Source of the DNA: Ciborinia camelliae
Taxonomy: Eukaryota > Ascomycota > Leotiomycetes > Helotiales > Sclerotiniaceae
Reading direction: 5' to 3'
Assembly (NCBI GenBank): GCA_025890175.1
Contig: JANPYM010000002.1
Span: 22,622 to 86,621, forward strand
DNA length: 64,000 nucleotides
Within the stretch, counting starts at the first letter, position 1. Every line of letters begins with the position of its first letter. Below are positions 27,812 through 38,104 of this stretch, piece by piece. Position numbers and translations under genes: made by a program. The notes under the pieces were generated by a model. The model worked only from the letters and a program-made list of their open reading frames with translations, ran no database searches and was not told the origin of the DNA.

Positions 27812-28046
27812 TATTAATATTAATATAATTTCAAAAATATAAAGTATTTTTAATCTATAATATATATTAATAATTTTTGATTTATAAAGCTATATTAAAG
27901 TAAATGATTATATAGAGGTTTAATACTGTATTAGAACGTACTAGAACGCACTAGGCGTTCTAGTAGGTTCGCGATGCTAGTCGAACCGTCACGTGCCTGA
28001 TCACGTGCAGGTCACGTGACCGGTAGGTCACATGATTTCCCCAACA
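27812..28046 (-). repeat. 5' LTR of the 6-kb retrotransposon
   Basis: The right part (about 27926-28046) is intact, with three CACGTG motifs and the end CCCCAACA. The left part is RIP-mutated: its end reads TATTAATATTAATATAA where the other LTR has TGTTGGTATCAACGTGG. Confidence 0.9.
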
Positions 28047-28575
28047 CTAATATTCCAATTATTTATAAACAAAATATTTCTTATTTTTCAAATAAAAATA
28101 ATTATTATAATTAATATATTTCTTATAATTTTTATTATAATCTTTATTGTTTTTATATTTTTTATCAAAATAAAATGTTTTATTTTTTTCGGAATAAGTT
28201 TTTTTATAAATAATAATTGAAAAATGTAGGTTTTTAAAAAAGATTAAAACGTTTTTGATTAATTTATAATAAACAATAAAACAAGTTTTAACGATTTAAT
28301 AAATATTAATAATTTTTTAATAAAAATAATTTAATATTTATAAATTCTTATTTAATTCTTTTTATAAATAATAAAATTTATTAATTATAATTTATAAATA
28401 TTTTTTGATAATCTTTTTTTTGTTTTTAATAATTATTATAACAAATATTATATTTTTTTAATAATATAATATTTCTTATTTGTACTTATTATTTTCAAAT
28501 ATCAAAACAATTATATAATATATTTTTTTTAATTTCTAAAATATATTATTAAAGTTTGTATAATAATAATTAAAT

Positions 28576-30545
28576 ATCATTTTTATTAATATTATTAAAA
28601 AAACTTTTATTTAAAAAATATAATTAATATTAATTCTTTAATAATAATTAACAAAAATAAAAAATTTAAAATCGAAATTATTATTTTAATTAATATATTT
28701 TTTAAAAATATTATACAATTTATTAAGATTATTGAAATTTTGATTAATATTTAGAATTTTAATAAAATTGATATTTAATGATTTTGGTTTTTTTAATTCT
28801 TTAAACTAATATTTTTACGGATGGGGTAATGTTAAATCCAAATCATTATTATAATTGAAATTATTATTTAAAAAATTGCTAAATAGTTTTTTAGAAGATT
28901 GAAATAATTTATTATATTTTTGAGATTTAATAAAAACAATATTGTTTTTAAAAATTAATATTTTTTTTTAAAAATTAGTTTTATTTTTTTTTAATAAAGT
29001 TTTAAATGATTTTAATAGAATTAAAAATGATTCAAGTTTAATTAATAATTCAAATTTTATAATATTTTGATATTCAAATATATTTTGTAATAAAAAATAT
29101 AAGTTTTTTTTTTATCGATTTTTTTATTTTTAAATATTTGTAATATAAATAATTATAATAAAAAACTTTTAATTTGAAATTGATTAAATTTTATTATTAA
29201 AGAATCGAATTTTTGATAAATTGAAATATTTTGAATAAATGGGATTGGGGTATTTTAAATATCAAATTTTGTAAAATTAAAATGTTATAGAAAGGTTTTA
29301 TATTATAATATTTTTTATAATTATTTAGTTTTTTATTTTTGTATAAAAAAAATTAATTAACTTTTTTTTTTTTAATATTTTATTTAATAAAAATAATAAA
29401 GAATTTTTGTAAAATATATTATTCGAAAATTTAATTTGAAAATAAAAATTTAATAGTTTTTATTTTTTGTTTTTAATTTTTTGAATATATTTTAATAATT
29501 TTGAAAATCAAAATTTGAAGTGATAATTTATTAAAGTTTTTTTTATTTTATTATTAATTTATTTATAATATATAATATAAAAAATTTTAAAAAATGTTAG
29601 ATAAATATTTGATTTTTTATTTATAATGTTTTTTTTAATATATATTTTGTAAGATTTTAATTTATTGCAAATTTTAAAAAAAAAATGTATTTTGATATAT
29701 TAAAGATATTTTATTTTTTAATTTAAAAAGATTTTGAAATAAAATTTTTATAATTTATTATTATATAAATATTTTAATTTAAAAATATATAATTTATATT
29801 TATAATATTTTTTTAAATTTGTATAAAAACTTTTTAAATTAATATTATTGTTTTATTTTTTATTAAATATTTTATAGATTATTATTTTGATTTATAATAA
29901 AATAAAAAATTTTAATTGTATAAAAATATTATTGATTTTATAAATATATTTAATATATAAATAAAAATAATAAATAAAAATAAATCTAAATTTTTTTGTA
30001 TAATAAAATCAAAATGTTTATTATAAATTGTTTTAAATAAAATTTTTTTGAAATAAATATTTTTGTTTATAAAATATAAAAATAGATATATTATAATATA
30101 AAAACTTATATTTTTTTATAATACAATTATTAATTTTATTTATTTTATAATTAAAATATTAGATTTTTAATTTATAATATTATTTTATTAATTAATATTA
30201 AAATTATTATAAATAATAAAAAAACAAATATATTATAATATACAATATATTTAGTTTAAAGCTTTAAAAATTATATTATAAATCAATTATATATATCCGC
30301 TAGCGTATATTAGCGCTATAGCGCGGGGGTGCCGCAAGCGGCACGCCGCGGCCGTGCGCGGCGTATGCGCAAGCGTGCCGTAGGCACGTGATTTATCCAA
30401 CAGTAAGTTTAAAGGCGAAAATATTTTTAGGTGAGGTTTGCTTGTCCTCGACTGTAGGTTCCTATAGTTCGGTTGTTTGATTTGTGTTGGTAAAAATTTG
30501 ACCACTGTCACAAAAAACAAAAATTCACGACCGTGACCACACTTG
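28576..30545. repeat. Gap-flanking duplication, copy 1 (1,970 bp)
   Basis: Nearly identical to 30556-32527 in direct orientation, differing by a few single-base homopolymer indels (for example near 28955, 29265 and 29683). It ends exactly at the second N run. Interpreted as an unmerged contig overlap. Confidence 0.9.
30296..30390. repeat. GC-rich palindromic patch in the AT island
   Basis: A stretch of about 80% GC inside near-pure AT DNA. It holds hairpins such as GTGCCGC-AA-GCGGCAC and CGTGCC-GTA-GGCACG. It lies about 60-150 bp inside the right inverted terminal repeat, so it looks like a subterminal transposon structure. It recurs at 32278-32372 in the duplicated copy. Confidence 0.75.
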
Positions 30546-30555
30546 NNNNNNNNNN
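30546..30555. other. Assembly gap (10 N)
   Basis: Ten N between two near-identical copies. Confidence 0.99.
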
Positions 30556-32277
30556 ATCATTTTTATTAATATTATTAAAAAAACTTTTATTTAAAAAATA
30601 TAATTAATATTAATTCTTTAATAATAATTAACAAAAATAAAAAATTTAAAATCGAAATTATTATTTTAATTAATATATTTTTTAAAAATATTATACAATT
30701 TATTAAGATTATTGAAATTTTGATTAATATTTAGAATTTTAATAAAATTGATATTTAATGATTTTGGTTTTTTTAATTCTTTAAACTAATATTTTTACGG
30801 ATGGGGTAATGTTAAATCCAAATCATTATTATAATTGAAATTATTATTTAAAAAATTGCTAAATAGTTTTTTAGAAGATTGAAATAATTTATTATATTTT
30901 TGAGATTTAATAAAAACAATATTGTTTTTAAAAATAATATTTTTTTTTTAAAAATTAGTTTTATTTTTTTTTAATAAAGTTTTAAATGATTTTAATAGAA
31001 TTAAAAATGATTCAAGTTTAATTAATAATTCAAATTTTATAATATTTTGATATTCAAATATATTTTGTAATAAAAAATATAAGTTTTTTTTTTATCGATT
31101 TTTTTATTTTTAAATATTTGTAATATAAATAATTATAATAAAAAACTTTTAATTTGAAATTGATTAAATTTTATTATTAAAGAATCGAATTTTTGATAAA
31201 TTGAAATATTTTGAATAAATGGGATTGGGGTATTTTAAATATCAAAATTTTGTAAAATTAAAATGTTATAGAAAGGTTTTATATTATAATATTTTTTATA
31301 ATTATTTAGTTTTTTATTTTTGTATAAAAAAAATTAATTAACTTTTTTTTTTTTAATATTTTATTTAATAAAAATAATAAAGAATTTTTGTAAAATATAT
31401 TATTCGAAAATTTAATTTGAAAATAAAAATTTAATAGTTTTTATTTTTTGTTTTTAATTTTTTGAATATATTTTAATAATTTTGAAAATCAAAATTTGAA
31501 GTGATAATTTATTAAAGTTTTTTTTATTTTATTATTAATTTATTTATAATATATAATATAAAAAATTTTAAAAAATGTTAGATAAATATTTGATTTTTTA
31601 TTTATAATGTTTTTTTTAATATATATTTTGTAAGATTTTAATTTATTGCAAATTTTAAAAAAAAAAATGTATTTTGATATATTAAAGATATTTTATTTTT
31701 TAATTTAAAAAGATTTTGAAATAAAATTTTTATAATTTATTATTATATAAATATTTTAATTTAAAAATATATAATTTATATTTATAATATTTTTTTAAAT
31801 TTGTATAAAAACTTTTTAAATTAATATTATTGTTTTATTTTTTATTAAATATTTTATAGATTATTATTTTGATTTATAATAAAATAAAAAATTTTAATTG
31901 TATAAAAATATTATTGATTTTATAAATATATTTAATATATAAATAAAAATAATAAATAAAAATAAATCTAAATTTTTTTGTATAATAAAATCAAAATGTT
32001 TATTATAAATTGTTTTAAATAAAATTTTTTTGAAATAAATATTTTTGTTTATAAAATATAAAAATAGATATATTATAATATAAAAACTTATATTTTTTTA
32101 TAATACAATTATTAATTTTATTTATTTTATAATTAAAATATTAGATTTTTAATTTATAATATTATTTTATTAATTAATATTAAAATTATTATAAATAATA
32201 AAAAAACAAATATATTATAATATACAATATATTTAGTTTAAAGCTTTAAAAATTATATTATAAATCAATTATATATA

Positions 32278-32372
32278 TCCGCTAGCGTATATTAGCGCTA
32301 TAGCGCGGGGGTGCCGCAAGCGGCACGCCGCGGCCGTGCGCGGCGTATGCGCAAGCGTGCCGTAGGCACGTG
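32278..32372. repeat. GC-rich palindromic patch, second copy
   Basis: Same sequence as 30296-30390, including both hairpins; it is the copy attached to unique right-hand flank. Confidence 0.75.
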
Positions 32373-32400
32373 ATTTATCCAACAGTAAGTTTAAAGGCGA

Positions 32401-32436
32401 AAATATTTTTAGGTGAGGTTTGCTTGTCCTCGACTG
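32401..32436 (-). repeat. Right inverted terminal repeat, Tc1/mariner-like
   Basis: Reverse complement begins CAGTCGAGGACAAGCAAACC, matching 14939-14974. It is followed by TA at 32437-32438. An identical right end lies at 30419-30454 in the other duplicated copy. Confidence 0.7.
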
Positions 32437-32489
32437 TAGGTTCCTATAGTTCGGTTGTTTGATTTGTGTTGGTAAAAATTTGACCACTG

Positions 32490-32939
32490 TCACAAAAAAC
32501 AAAAATTCACGACCGTGACCACACTTGCGCCAACGACCAATTTTGATTCAAGCCGCAAAAAATCCAACAAGATAATCGTCCCAACTCTGGAGCTAGCGCC
32601 AAAACTAAGGCCACAAGAAGAATTACGAAAAAAAACTTCCAATTCTTCTCCTAACTGATAAATCAGCCGGATATAACCTTGTTCTACAAAGTTCTCGATT
32701 GGCAAATCAACAGTTAGGGTCACGCATTGCCAGACCCCTTCCGGAACACAGAGATGGACGTAAGTTCGCTTTTGGCGGCCTCCCAAATTAAAAAAAATCT
32801 CGAGCAAGACCCCAATGCCAACTACCTCTAGCCAGCCCGATGCAAGGTGGTATTGAACCGCCGACCGCAAAGCAACCACTAAGATAAAACTTTGGTCATT
32901 ACCCAATCTATGGAAGACCCCCAGTTTCGATTGAATCAT
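32490..32939 (-). pseudogene. Unrecognised open frame, part of a decayed gene region
   Basis: Not recognised. From ATG 32939 it encodes 149 aa (RTYVHLCVPEGVWQCVTL, then IENFVEQGYIRLIYQLGEEL), which looks like genuine protein but ends 54 bp outside the transposon terminal repeat. Further upstream on the same strand, coding-like pieces appear in shifting frames: around 33080-32965 a frame reads LRLLSTLKEGHIWDIDLEDS, and around 33480-33264 another reads ARREYVSLFSDRLTYFSAF. I infer one minus-strand gene broken by frameshifts or with unrecognised introns, beside the transposon island. A chance open frame cannot be excluded. Confidence 0.3.
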
Positions 32940-34253
32940 CGAAACAGCAACCAACACCTACCTTGAAGTTATCAGCCAAAGTTTCATAGCCACCTGCCCC
33001 AAAAAGGAATCCTCGAGGTCAATATCCCAAATATGACCTTCCTTGAGAGTACTGAGTAACCTCAGCGTGGATTCGATTGAAAAACAGTCTTAATATATTC
33101 TTCAGCAAGATGATATAGAACACAATCTGCCCCAGACTGCCTCTTCAGCAATTCATGGACTATCCACAGATACATTATTTGCCACGGTCCACACAGGCAC
33201 TAAACTTCTGGAACTTTCTCCATATCTCCGTACTAGGTCCACAATTGATTGATGCTATGGAGATTATTGTCTACAGTAGTGTTTGCGAACGCAATACTGT
33301 ATCCCCACGAGGAGTTCATGCATGCACGCTGTTCTGCAACGAATTTCTGTATCTTTAAAGGCAGAAAAGTAGGTTAATCTGTCGCTAAATAAAGAAACAT
33401 ATTCTCGACGGGCCCTCAGGAAGGGAGTTGCGTACGATCGAATCCGCAATGATGGAGTTGTAGTCGAGTTGCCGTCCATTATAAGAATTTCAAGAGGCTG
33501 GTGATTTCTTCGACCTCGGGGTCAATTCGTAACAGATTTAGTGGAGGCATACGAATTTATATGGCTCTATGAGAGCCTCATAATCTCTACTCGCTTTTGG
33601 TATGCTTGCCTTGCACATGTTCCTTCCCCCTGAAGATGAATTCAATTCTCTACCGAATTGGGCATTTAAACCACGAAATAGTTCATCTTCCACCAGAGGA
33701 AAGCATGTGGCAGGACCCGACACCGCTTCTGAACCAACGAAGACCTGTCCTATTTTCGAATTTGAGGGGGCTGGTTGGCATATATGTACACATGTGGGGC
33801 TAGTGGGTAGCTGTTCGCCATACATACCCACGACTACTGTGCATATAACCTCGGAGAGAGTAGTTTTGAATTTAATGAGCTCGAAGTCAATTGGAAGGTG
33901 TAATCATTTAGCTTGTAATAAATATTATATATAGAATCGAAGTGAATTCAATCAAACTTTGCTTCCCTTCTCTTCTATTTTTATAATCTTTGATCTTATA
34001 ATTTAGCTGAAATTTCCTACTTTTTAGCATCTAGCACGTCCTTTCCCCCCCTATTTCTGTCCTGTATATTTTGAAGACCCACCCACGTCACGGAACCCGA
34101 ACAGCCTATAATTCAGATAAGATAAGCGAAACAGCTTCCAAAGCTTCACCGGTATTTTTAAGTTTTGTGCTGTTGTCAATTACTTAGGTATCCATTCGAC
34201 AACAAATCACAACATCAATCGTTCTACTGTCCTGGGGACACGGGGAAAGGGAA
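32940..34253. other. Probable decayed coding region and Nudix promoter
   Basis: Normal GC content, but only short overlapping frames on both strands (33155-33358, 33264-33479, 33538-33831, 33602-33934). None has a domain I know. The last few hundred bases before 34254 should carry the Nudix gene promoter and leader. Confidence 0.4.
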
Positions 34254-35617
34254 ATGTCCTCCTCATCTCCTCCATCCATTACAGAATCTCTCCACAACAC
34301 TCTCCTCCACATCTCACAAAATCCGTATCCATATATACCCAATCCACCAAATTGTCCTCGGCGCGCTTCCGTAGCTCTAATATTACGCATTCGTCCTTCT
34401 CGCAATGATCTCCCTCCTACCACTCCCCAAGTCTTTCCATACCCAGAACCTCCCACCGACCAACGACTCGCGAATTTCTTCGAACAATCATGGGTGAAGA
34501 ATGGCGACCCGGAGTTATTATTCATAAAACGTGCAGCGAGAGAAGGGGATAGATGGACGAGTCATGTCGCTCTACCGGGAGGAAAAAGAGATCCGACCGA
34601 TGCGAGCGATCAAGAAGTTGCAGTGAGGGAAACGAGTGAGGAGATTGGCCTAGATCTAAGAGGTGAGAGATGTGTATATGTTGGAAACTTGCCTGAGAGG
34701 GTGGTATGTACAAGTTGGGGATCGGTGCCGTGAGTTTCCTTTTGCAGATCTCAATTCCCAATGAAACGGAGGACGTCTTTGAGAGCAATCGCTGATGCTA
34801 TTCTGGAAATAGAATAATGGTACTTTGCCCATTCCTCTTCATTTGGATATGTCCCGCATTTCCACCACTTCAACTACAACCTGCCGAAATAGCATCAACA
34901 CATTGGGTTCCCTTGAGAGTCCTTCTTTCGCCATCAGTCCGTACATACGAATATGTCAATGTATCCGATCGATTTGCTAAGCAAGGAGGAATGGTACTGA
35001 AAACTATATTGAAACCGGTAATAGGGAAAATGAGATTTTCGGCGATTCGACTACTACCCAGCGAATCTTTATACTGCAGTTCAACGAAGGAATATTTCTC
35101 GGACGAATCACAACCTAGGAGGAATGTATTTGGGAGGGCTTATAGTTGGTTAAAGGGGGGAGAGAAAGCACAGAGCGATAGGCCTCTGTTGCTATGGGGA
35201 TTGACGTTGGGTATGGTAGCTGACTTTCTCGATCAATTACCACCTCACGATTCAGTCGAGCTGTGGGAATATCCGACTTTTACTTCACCAGATATACGGA
35301 TCATAATAAATATACTTACACGAAATATCAAGAAACGAAATACAGAACGATTACGAGGGAGTGCGCATGATGGGACTGGAAATCAAACGGCAATGGATGG
35401 AGAAACAACGGCTATCACAACGGTTGAAGGCGGAGGGCCTATAATAGGAAAGAACAAGACGAAAGAATATGCGGTGGGTGTTATGCTAGAGGGATATTAT
35501 GATGCTATGAAGAAAGGTGTTTGGATTGGTGCTGGAATAAGATTAATGTCAACGCTGGCGTTAATTTTGTGGATTGTTAAGTGTTATAGATTTAGGAGTA
35601 ATAGGGGTAAATTATGA
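34254..35617 (+). CDS. Nudix hydrolase, CoA-diphosphatase (NUDT7/8, PCD1) type, membrane-tailed
   Basis: Predicted to cleave CoA or a related nucleoside diphosphate derivative. Exon 1 is 34254-34729, intron 34730-34812 (83 nt, GTGAGT...TAG), exon 2 34813-35617, giving 426 aa. The Nudix box lies at 107-133: LPGGKRDPTDASDQEVAVRE followed by TSEEIGL. It has one residue more between GG and RE than classic MutT, as in the CoA-specific branch. The splice joins WGSVP to IMVLCPF, restoring a continuous family pattern. Residues LQPAEIASTHWVPL belong to the C-terminal part of the Nudix fold. A hydrophobic segment near the C-terminus (STLALILWIVKCYRF) suggests a tail anchor, so membrane attachment is likely. 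Yeast Pcd1 is peroxisomal; no clear PTS1 is seen at the C-terminus here. Confidence 0.9.
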
Positions 35618-36468
35618 TGTATGGATGGATATATGATCATGATGCGACATATCCAAAAGTTTATTTGTACATAATTGTTGGAGAAGGAGAGGTGCTCTAT
35701 GGCAAGTGCCTATATTTAGAGTTTCTTGTGGGGTTTTTTTTCTGTTCATGGGTAATCATATTTTGGAGAGAATGAGTGAGTGTCTATACAACCAACCTCG
35801 CCCAATTAGGTGGGAGTAAAATAGGGGTTCAGGTATATCCCATCGAGTAGATCATGGATCGGAGCACTTGTTAGTAGTGGGTTGAGTTTCTTTTTCGCCA
35901 TGTTTATCGAAATAGAACAACGAGGGTAGATTTTGTAATTCGGAGTCGAATAATAGTTAATTATTTCCATGTTGTTTTCCTTGTGCTTCTGATTAAATTT
36001 CTGGAGATACGTCTCTTCTTGTTTGTTACTCTAACTGTCGCTATATATATGGAAGCAGAACAGGTGACACTGACGTCCAGAATGACATATCTCGTTGAAG
36101 TTACTATTACAAGACGAGAGTTGCTGGGTGTGAATTCAGATGCTGTACCTTTCATATGTGATGGCGGGATGGGTTATGGATAGAAATAGTGTTATTCTGT
36201 TCCAAATGTTTCTGTGGGGTGCATAAGAATGGCCTTGTGGCGCGCCATCACCACTTTCAACCGTACCAATTTAGTTCGTATCGACTTAAACCGTATTAAT
36301 TTCGAACTTGCTGGGGGATTCTGGTTGAGCTTAAAGTCGCTGTAGTAAGTGTCTTTATAGCTTCTATCATTCAACAACTCGTTACAACTCAGAACCTACC
36401 CCAATCCACTCCAGTCCAATTCATTACAACCCTACATCTATCTTAATCCAACCCATCACAATTCAAAT
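35618..36468. other. Intergenic spacer upstream of the solo LTR
   Basis: No credible coding frame; short frames at 35961-36183 overlap on opposite strands. It contains the Nudix 3' region and the left target-site copy CAAAT at 36464-36468. Confidence 0.6.
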
Positions 36469-36657
36469 TGTCGGTACAATCATGTAATCGTACATAGGGG
36501 CCGTACGAACTGACTAGCGTACGAACTAGCACTTCAACATCCTCTATATAAGAGATCTACCTTAGCATACCTAGTATTATAGGAATCAAGAACAATCATA
36601 CACATACATAGCATAAAGTACTTTAGACTTTGAACTATCACCAGGTTGATACCAACA
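36469..36657 (+). mobile_element. Solo LTR, 189 bp, with perfect 5-bp target duplication
   Basis: Begins TGTCGGTACAATCATG and ends GGTTGATACCAACA. CAAAT flanks both sides (36464-36468 and 36658-36662). It is related to the LTRs in the AT island, sharing CTCTATATAA and GTTGATACCAACA, but it is a diverged subfamily lacking the CACGTG cluster. It shows no RIP, as expected for a short single repeat. It ends 103 bp before the start codon of the 447-aa gene. Confidence 0.92.
36545..36551 (+). promoter_or_regulatory. TATA box in the solo LTR
   Basis: TATATAA in the context CTCTATATAAGAG, also present in the island LTRs. Initiation some 30 nt downstream would give a leader of roughly 180 nt to 36761 that contains no ATG. 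Confidence 0.6.
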
Positions 36658-36760
36658 CAAATACAACGTCAATATACCTCAACTCCCCACTATCAGTCAA
36701 ATACTCCATCAATACCATTTATTGACAGATCTTCCATCGACTTGATACAATTTCAGCAGT

Positions 36761-38104
36761 ATGTCATCCCAACCTCCTATACTTCCTGGCGGTCTTGGTA
36801 TGAATTACCATAGAAATAATGCGGGCCAGTCTTCTGTCGATCGCAATGTGACTGGGTCTCCTCGCTCTTTGAATCAATCTTCTTTCGGTCGCAGTTGGAA
36901 TGATTCAACTCTCTCTTCATATCAAAATCAATTACACTTCAGGCGATCGGATCAAGCCCCACCCCAAATGAGGTTCCAATCACCCACAGGACTATTTGAT
37001 ACAGACCGAACAGCTCGAAGATCTTGCAAATTACAATCACAGTATGGAGCCTCCAGATCATTTCAACCAATTCCACTACAACCTGGAGCACAAAACCCTT
37101 CACATTTCCAACCACAACAAACAGCTACCAGTGGGTATCAAACTATCCAATTACAATCTCCAGAAAGTCAAATTGCTACTCAACACCTGGCAAATCAAAT
37201 ACAATCCCAATTTCAGTCGCGATATTCCAACTTTCCCAGTCTTGCAACTGCTTCCACTACGTTTGAACCAGTTCAATTAAGACCTCAATATCCGCCACCG
37301 CATGGACCGTTTTTCCCAGCAAGTCATCCCAATCCCGGTATGCATCCCAACATATTATCTAGGTGGGACAGCTACGATGAAGCCGAAGCCCAAGAAGAAC
37401 TCCGAAACCCTCGCGGTCAACCCTCCGGATATACTGACCCACGTCAAGACCCAGCATGGCGCCAAGCACGAAGTGAGAAAGCAATACAGATAGCTGGTGA
37501 GAGGATAAATAAATACAGGGGTTTCCGCGGATTTGTACAGGGTGAAAATCCCATGCCCCATCTTTCAACATTTACTTTGGATAATGTGCCACCTCCCGAT
37601 CGAGGACCACCCCTTGCGACATCACCACAACGAGGTAGTTCATCACGAGTACCACAAGAGGGATTTAAACGTCAACGTCTAATTGCTGGGCAATTTCAAG
37701 GATATGAAGACCCTCATGATCGAGAAATGGCTAAGTATCAGTTGGCAATTGACAATATGGACATGTCGTCTGCAGGGTTCTCAGTTCAAGACGAATGGGC
37801 CAAATCACAACTTCGAAAGATTGGCTACACATGTGCTCGCGGATGTCGATGGACTAAGGTCCAGGGTGGATATAGATGCGATGAAGGTTTTCACTGGGTT
37901 ACTAATCAAATGGTTAGTGAGGGGAAGGGAGAAGTGATTTGGTTCATGCCAAGTGGAAGAGATCCGAGAGCTGTGCCAAATGGCTTTCCAAATCAACCGG
38001 CTAGTTATATTCCGCCAGGATGCGACAGACCTAGACTGATACTTCCTCCAGGACACAAGTCACTTTTCAAGAAACATGGTGATGGAGGCAGAATCAAACA
38101 TTGA
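36761..38104 (+). CDS. Gln/Pro-rich 447-aa protein with C-terminal C-x3-C-x10-C-x4-H motif
   Basis: Function unknown. A single exon starts at the first ATG after the solo LTR. Residues 1 to about 200 are low-complexity, rich in Gln, Ser and Pro, with no globular domain visible. The middle has basic and helical stretches (ARSEKAIQIAGERINKYRGF). The C-terminal part is conserved-looking: a compact region CARGCRWTKVQGGYRC followed by DEGFH (C358, C362, C373, H378) could bind a metal but is not a CCHC gag knuckle or a known finger. It does not look like a retroviral gag despite the LTR upstream. The uninterrupted 1.3-kb frame and restrained composition argue that it is expressed. It lies in the same direction as the Nudix gene, 1.1 kb downstream. 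Confidence 0.75.
   Translation: MSSQPPILPGGLGMNYHRNNAGQSSVDRNVTGSPRSLNQSSFGRSWNDSTLSSYQNQLHFRRSDQAPPQMRFQSPTGLFDTDRTARRSCKLQSQYGASRSFQPIPLQPGAQNPSHFQPQQTATSGYQTIQLQSPESQIATQHLANQIQSQFQSRYSNFPSLATASTTFEPVQLRPQYPPPHGPFFPASHPNPGMHPNILSRWDSYDEAEAQEELRNPRGQPSGYTDPRQDPAWRQARSEKAIQIAGERINKYRGFRGFVQGENPMPHLSTFTLDNVPPPDRGPPLATSPQRGSSSRVPQEGFKRQRLIAGQFQGYEDPHDREMAKYQLAIDNMDMSSAGFSVQDEWAKSQLRKIGYTCARGCRWTKVQGGYRCDEGFHWVTNQMVSEGKGEVIWFMPSGRDPRAVPNGFPNQPASYIPPGCDRPRLILPPGHKSLFKKHGDGGRIKH

Larger units (their letters stand above)
22047..28046 (-). mobile_element. Full-length LTR retrotransposon, 6,000 bp, RIP-inactivated
   Basis: Two LTRs of 235 bp in the same (reverse) orientation bound it: 22047-22281 and 27812-28046. 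The flanking pentamers are identical, CTAAT at 22042-22046 and at 28047-28051, a perfect target duplication. The interior (22282-27811) is so AT-rich that no gag or pol frame remains, so I cannot assign Copia or Gypsy. Primer-binding and polypurine sites are not recognisable after mutation. The outer halves of both LTRs are nearly intact while the inner halves are RIP-mutated. Confidence 0.9.
14939..32436. mobile_element. RIP-mutated transposon island, extremely AT-rich
   Basis: About 17.5 kb of near-pure A/T with no real open frames, sharply different from both flanks. Sites differ between repeat copies almost only by C-to-T or G-to-A, and surviving C is often in CpG, as expected from RIP (CpA preferred). 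Patches of normal composition survive at LTRs, at 17.7-18.05 kb (and its copy) and at 30.3-30.5 kb (and its copy). Inverted terminal repeats flanked by TA mark both edges. If the two gap-flanking duplications are artefacts, the true length is about 13.8 kb. Confidence 0.9.
30556..32527. repeat. Gap-flanking duplication, copy 2 (1,972 bp)
   Basis: Matches 28576-30545. It continues into host-like DNA after 32527, whereas copy 1 stops at the gap, so this is the copy joined to the right flank. Confidence 0.9.

Noticed and set aside
30287..30520. 77-aa frame on the minus strand, repeated at 32269-32502
   Set aside because: Runs through the transposon terminal repeat and GC hairpins; the second copy is the same locus duplicated at the gap.
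32850..32900. tRNA-like T-loop sequence (GGTTCAATACC on the minus strand)
   Set aside because: The stem does not pair fully and no acceptor or anticodon arm fits; it lies in an open frame. A similar look-alike near 43850 also fails to fold.
36761..38104. Domesticated gag polyprotein
   Set aside because: No CCHC knuckle (the motif is C-x3-C-x10-C-x4-H), no protease or polymerase trace, and the adjacent LTR is a clean solo insertion with target duplication.
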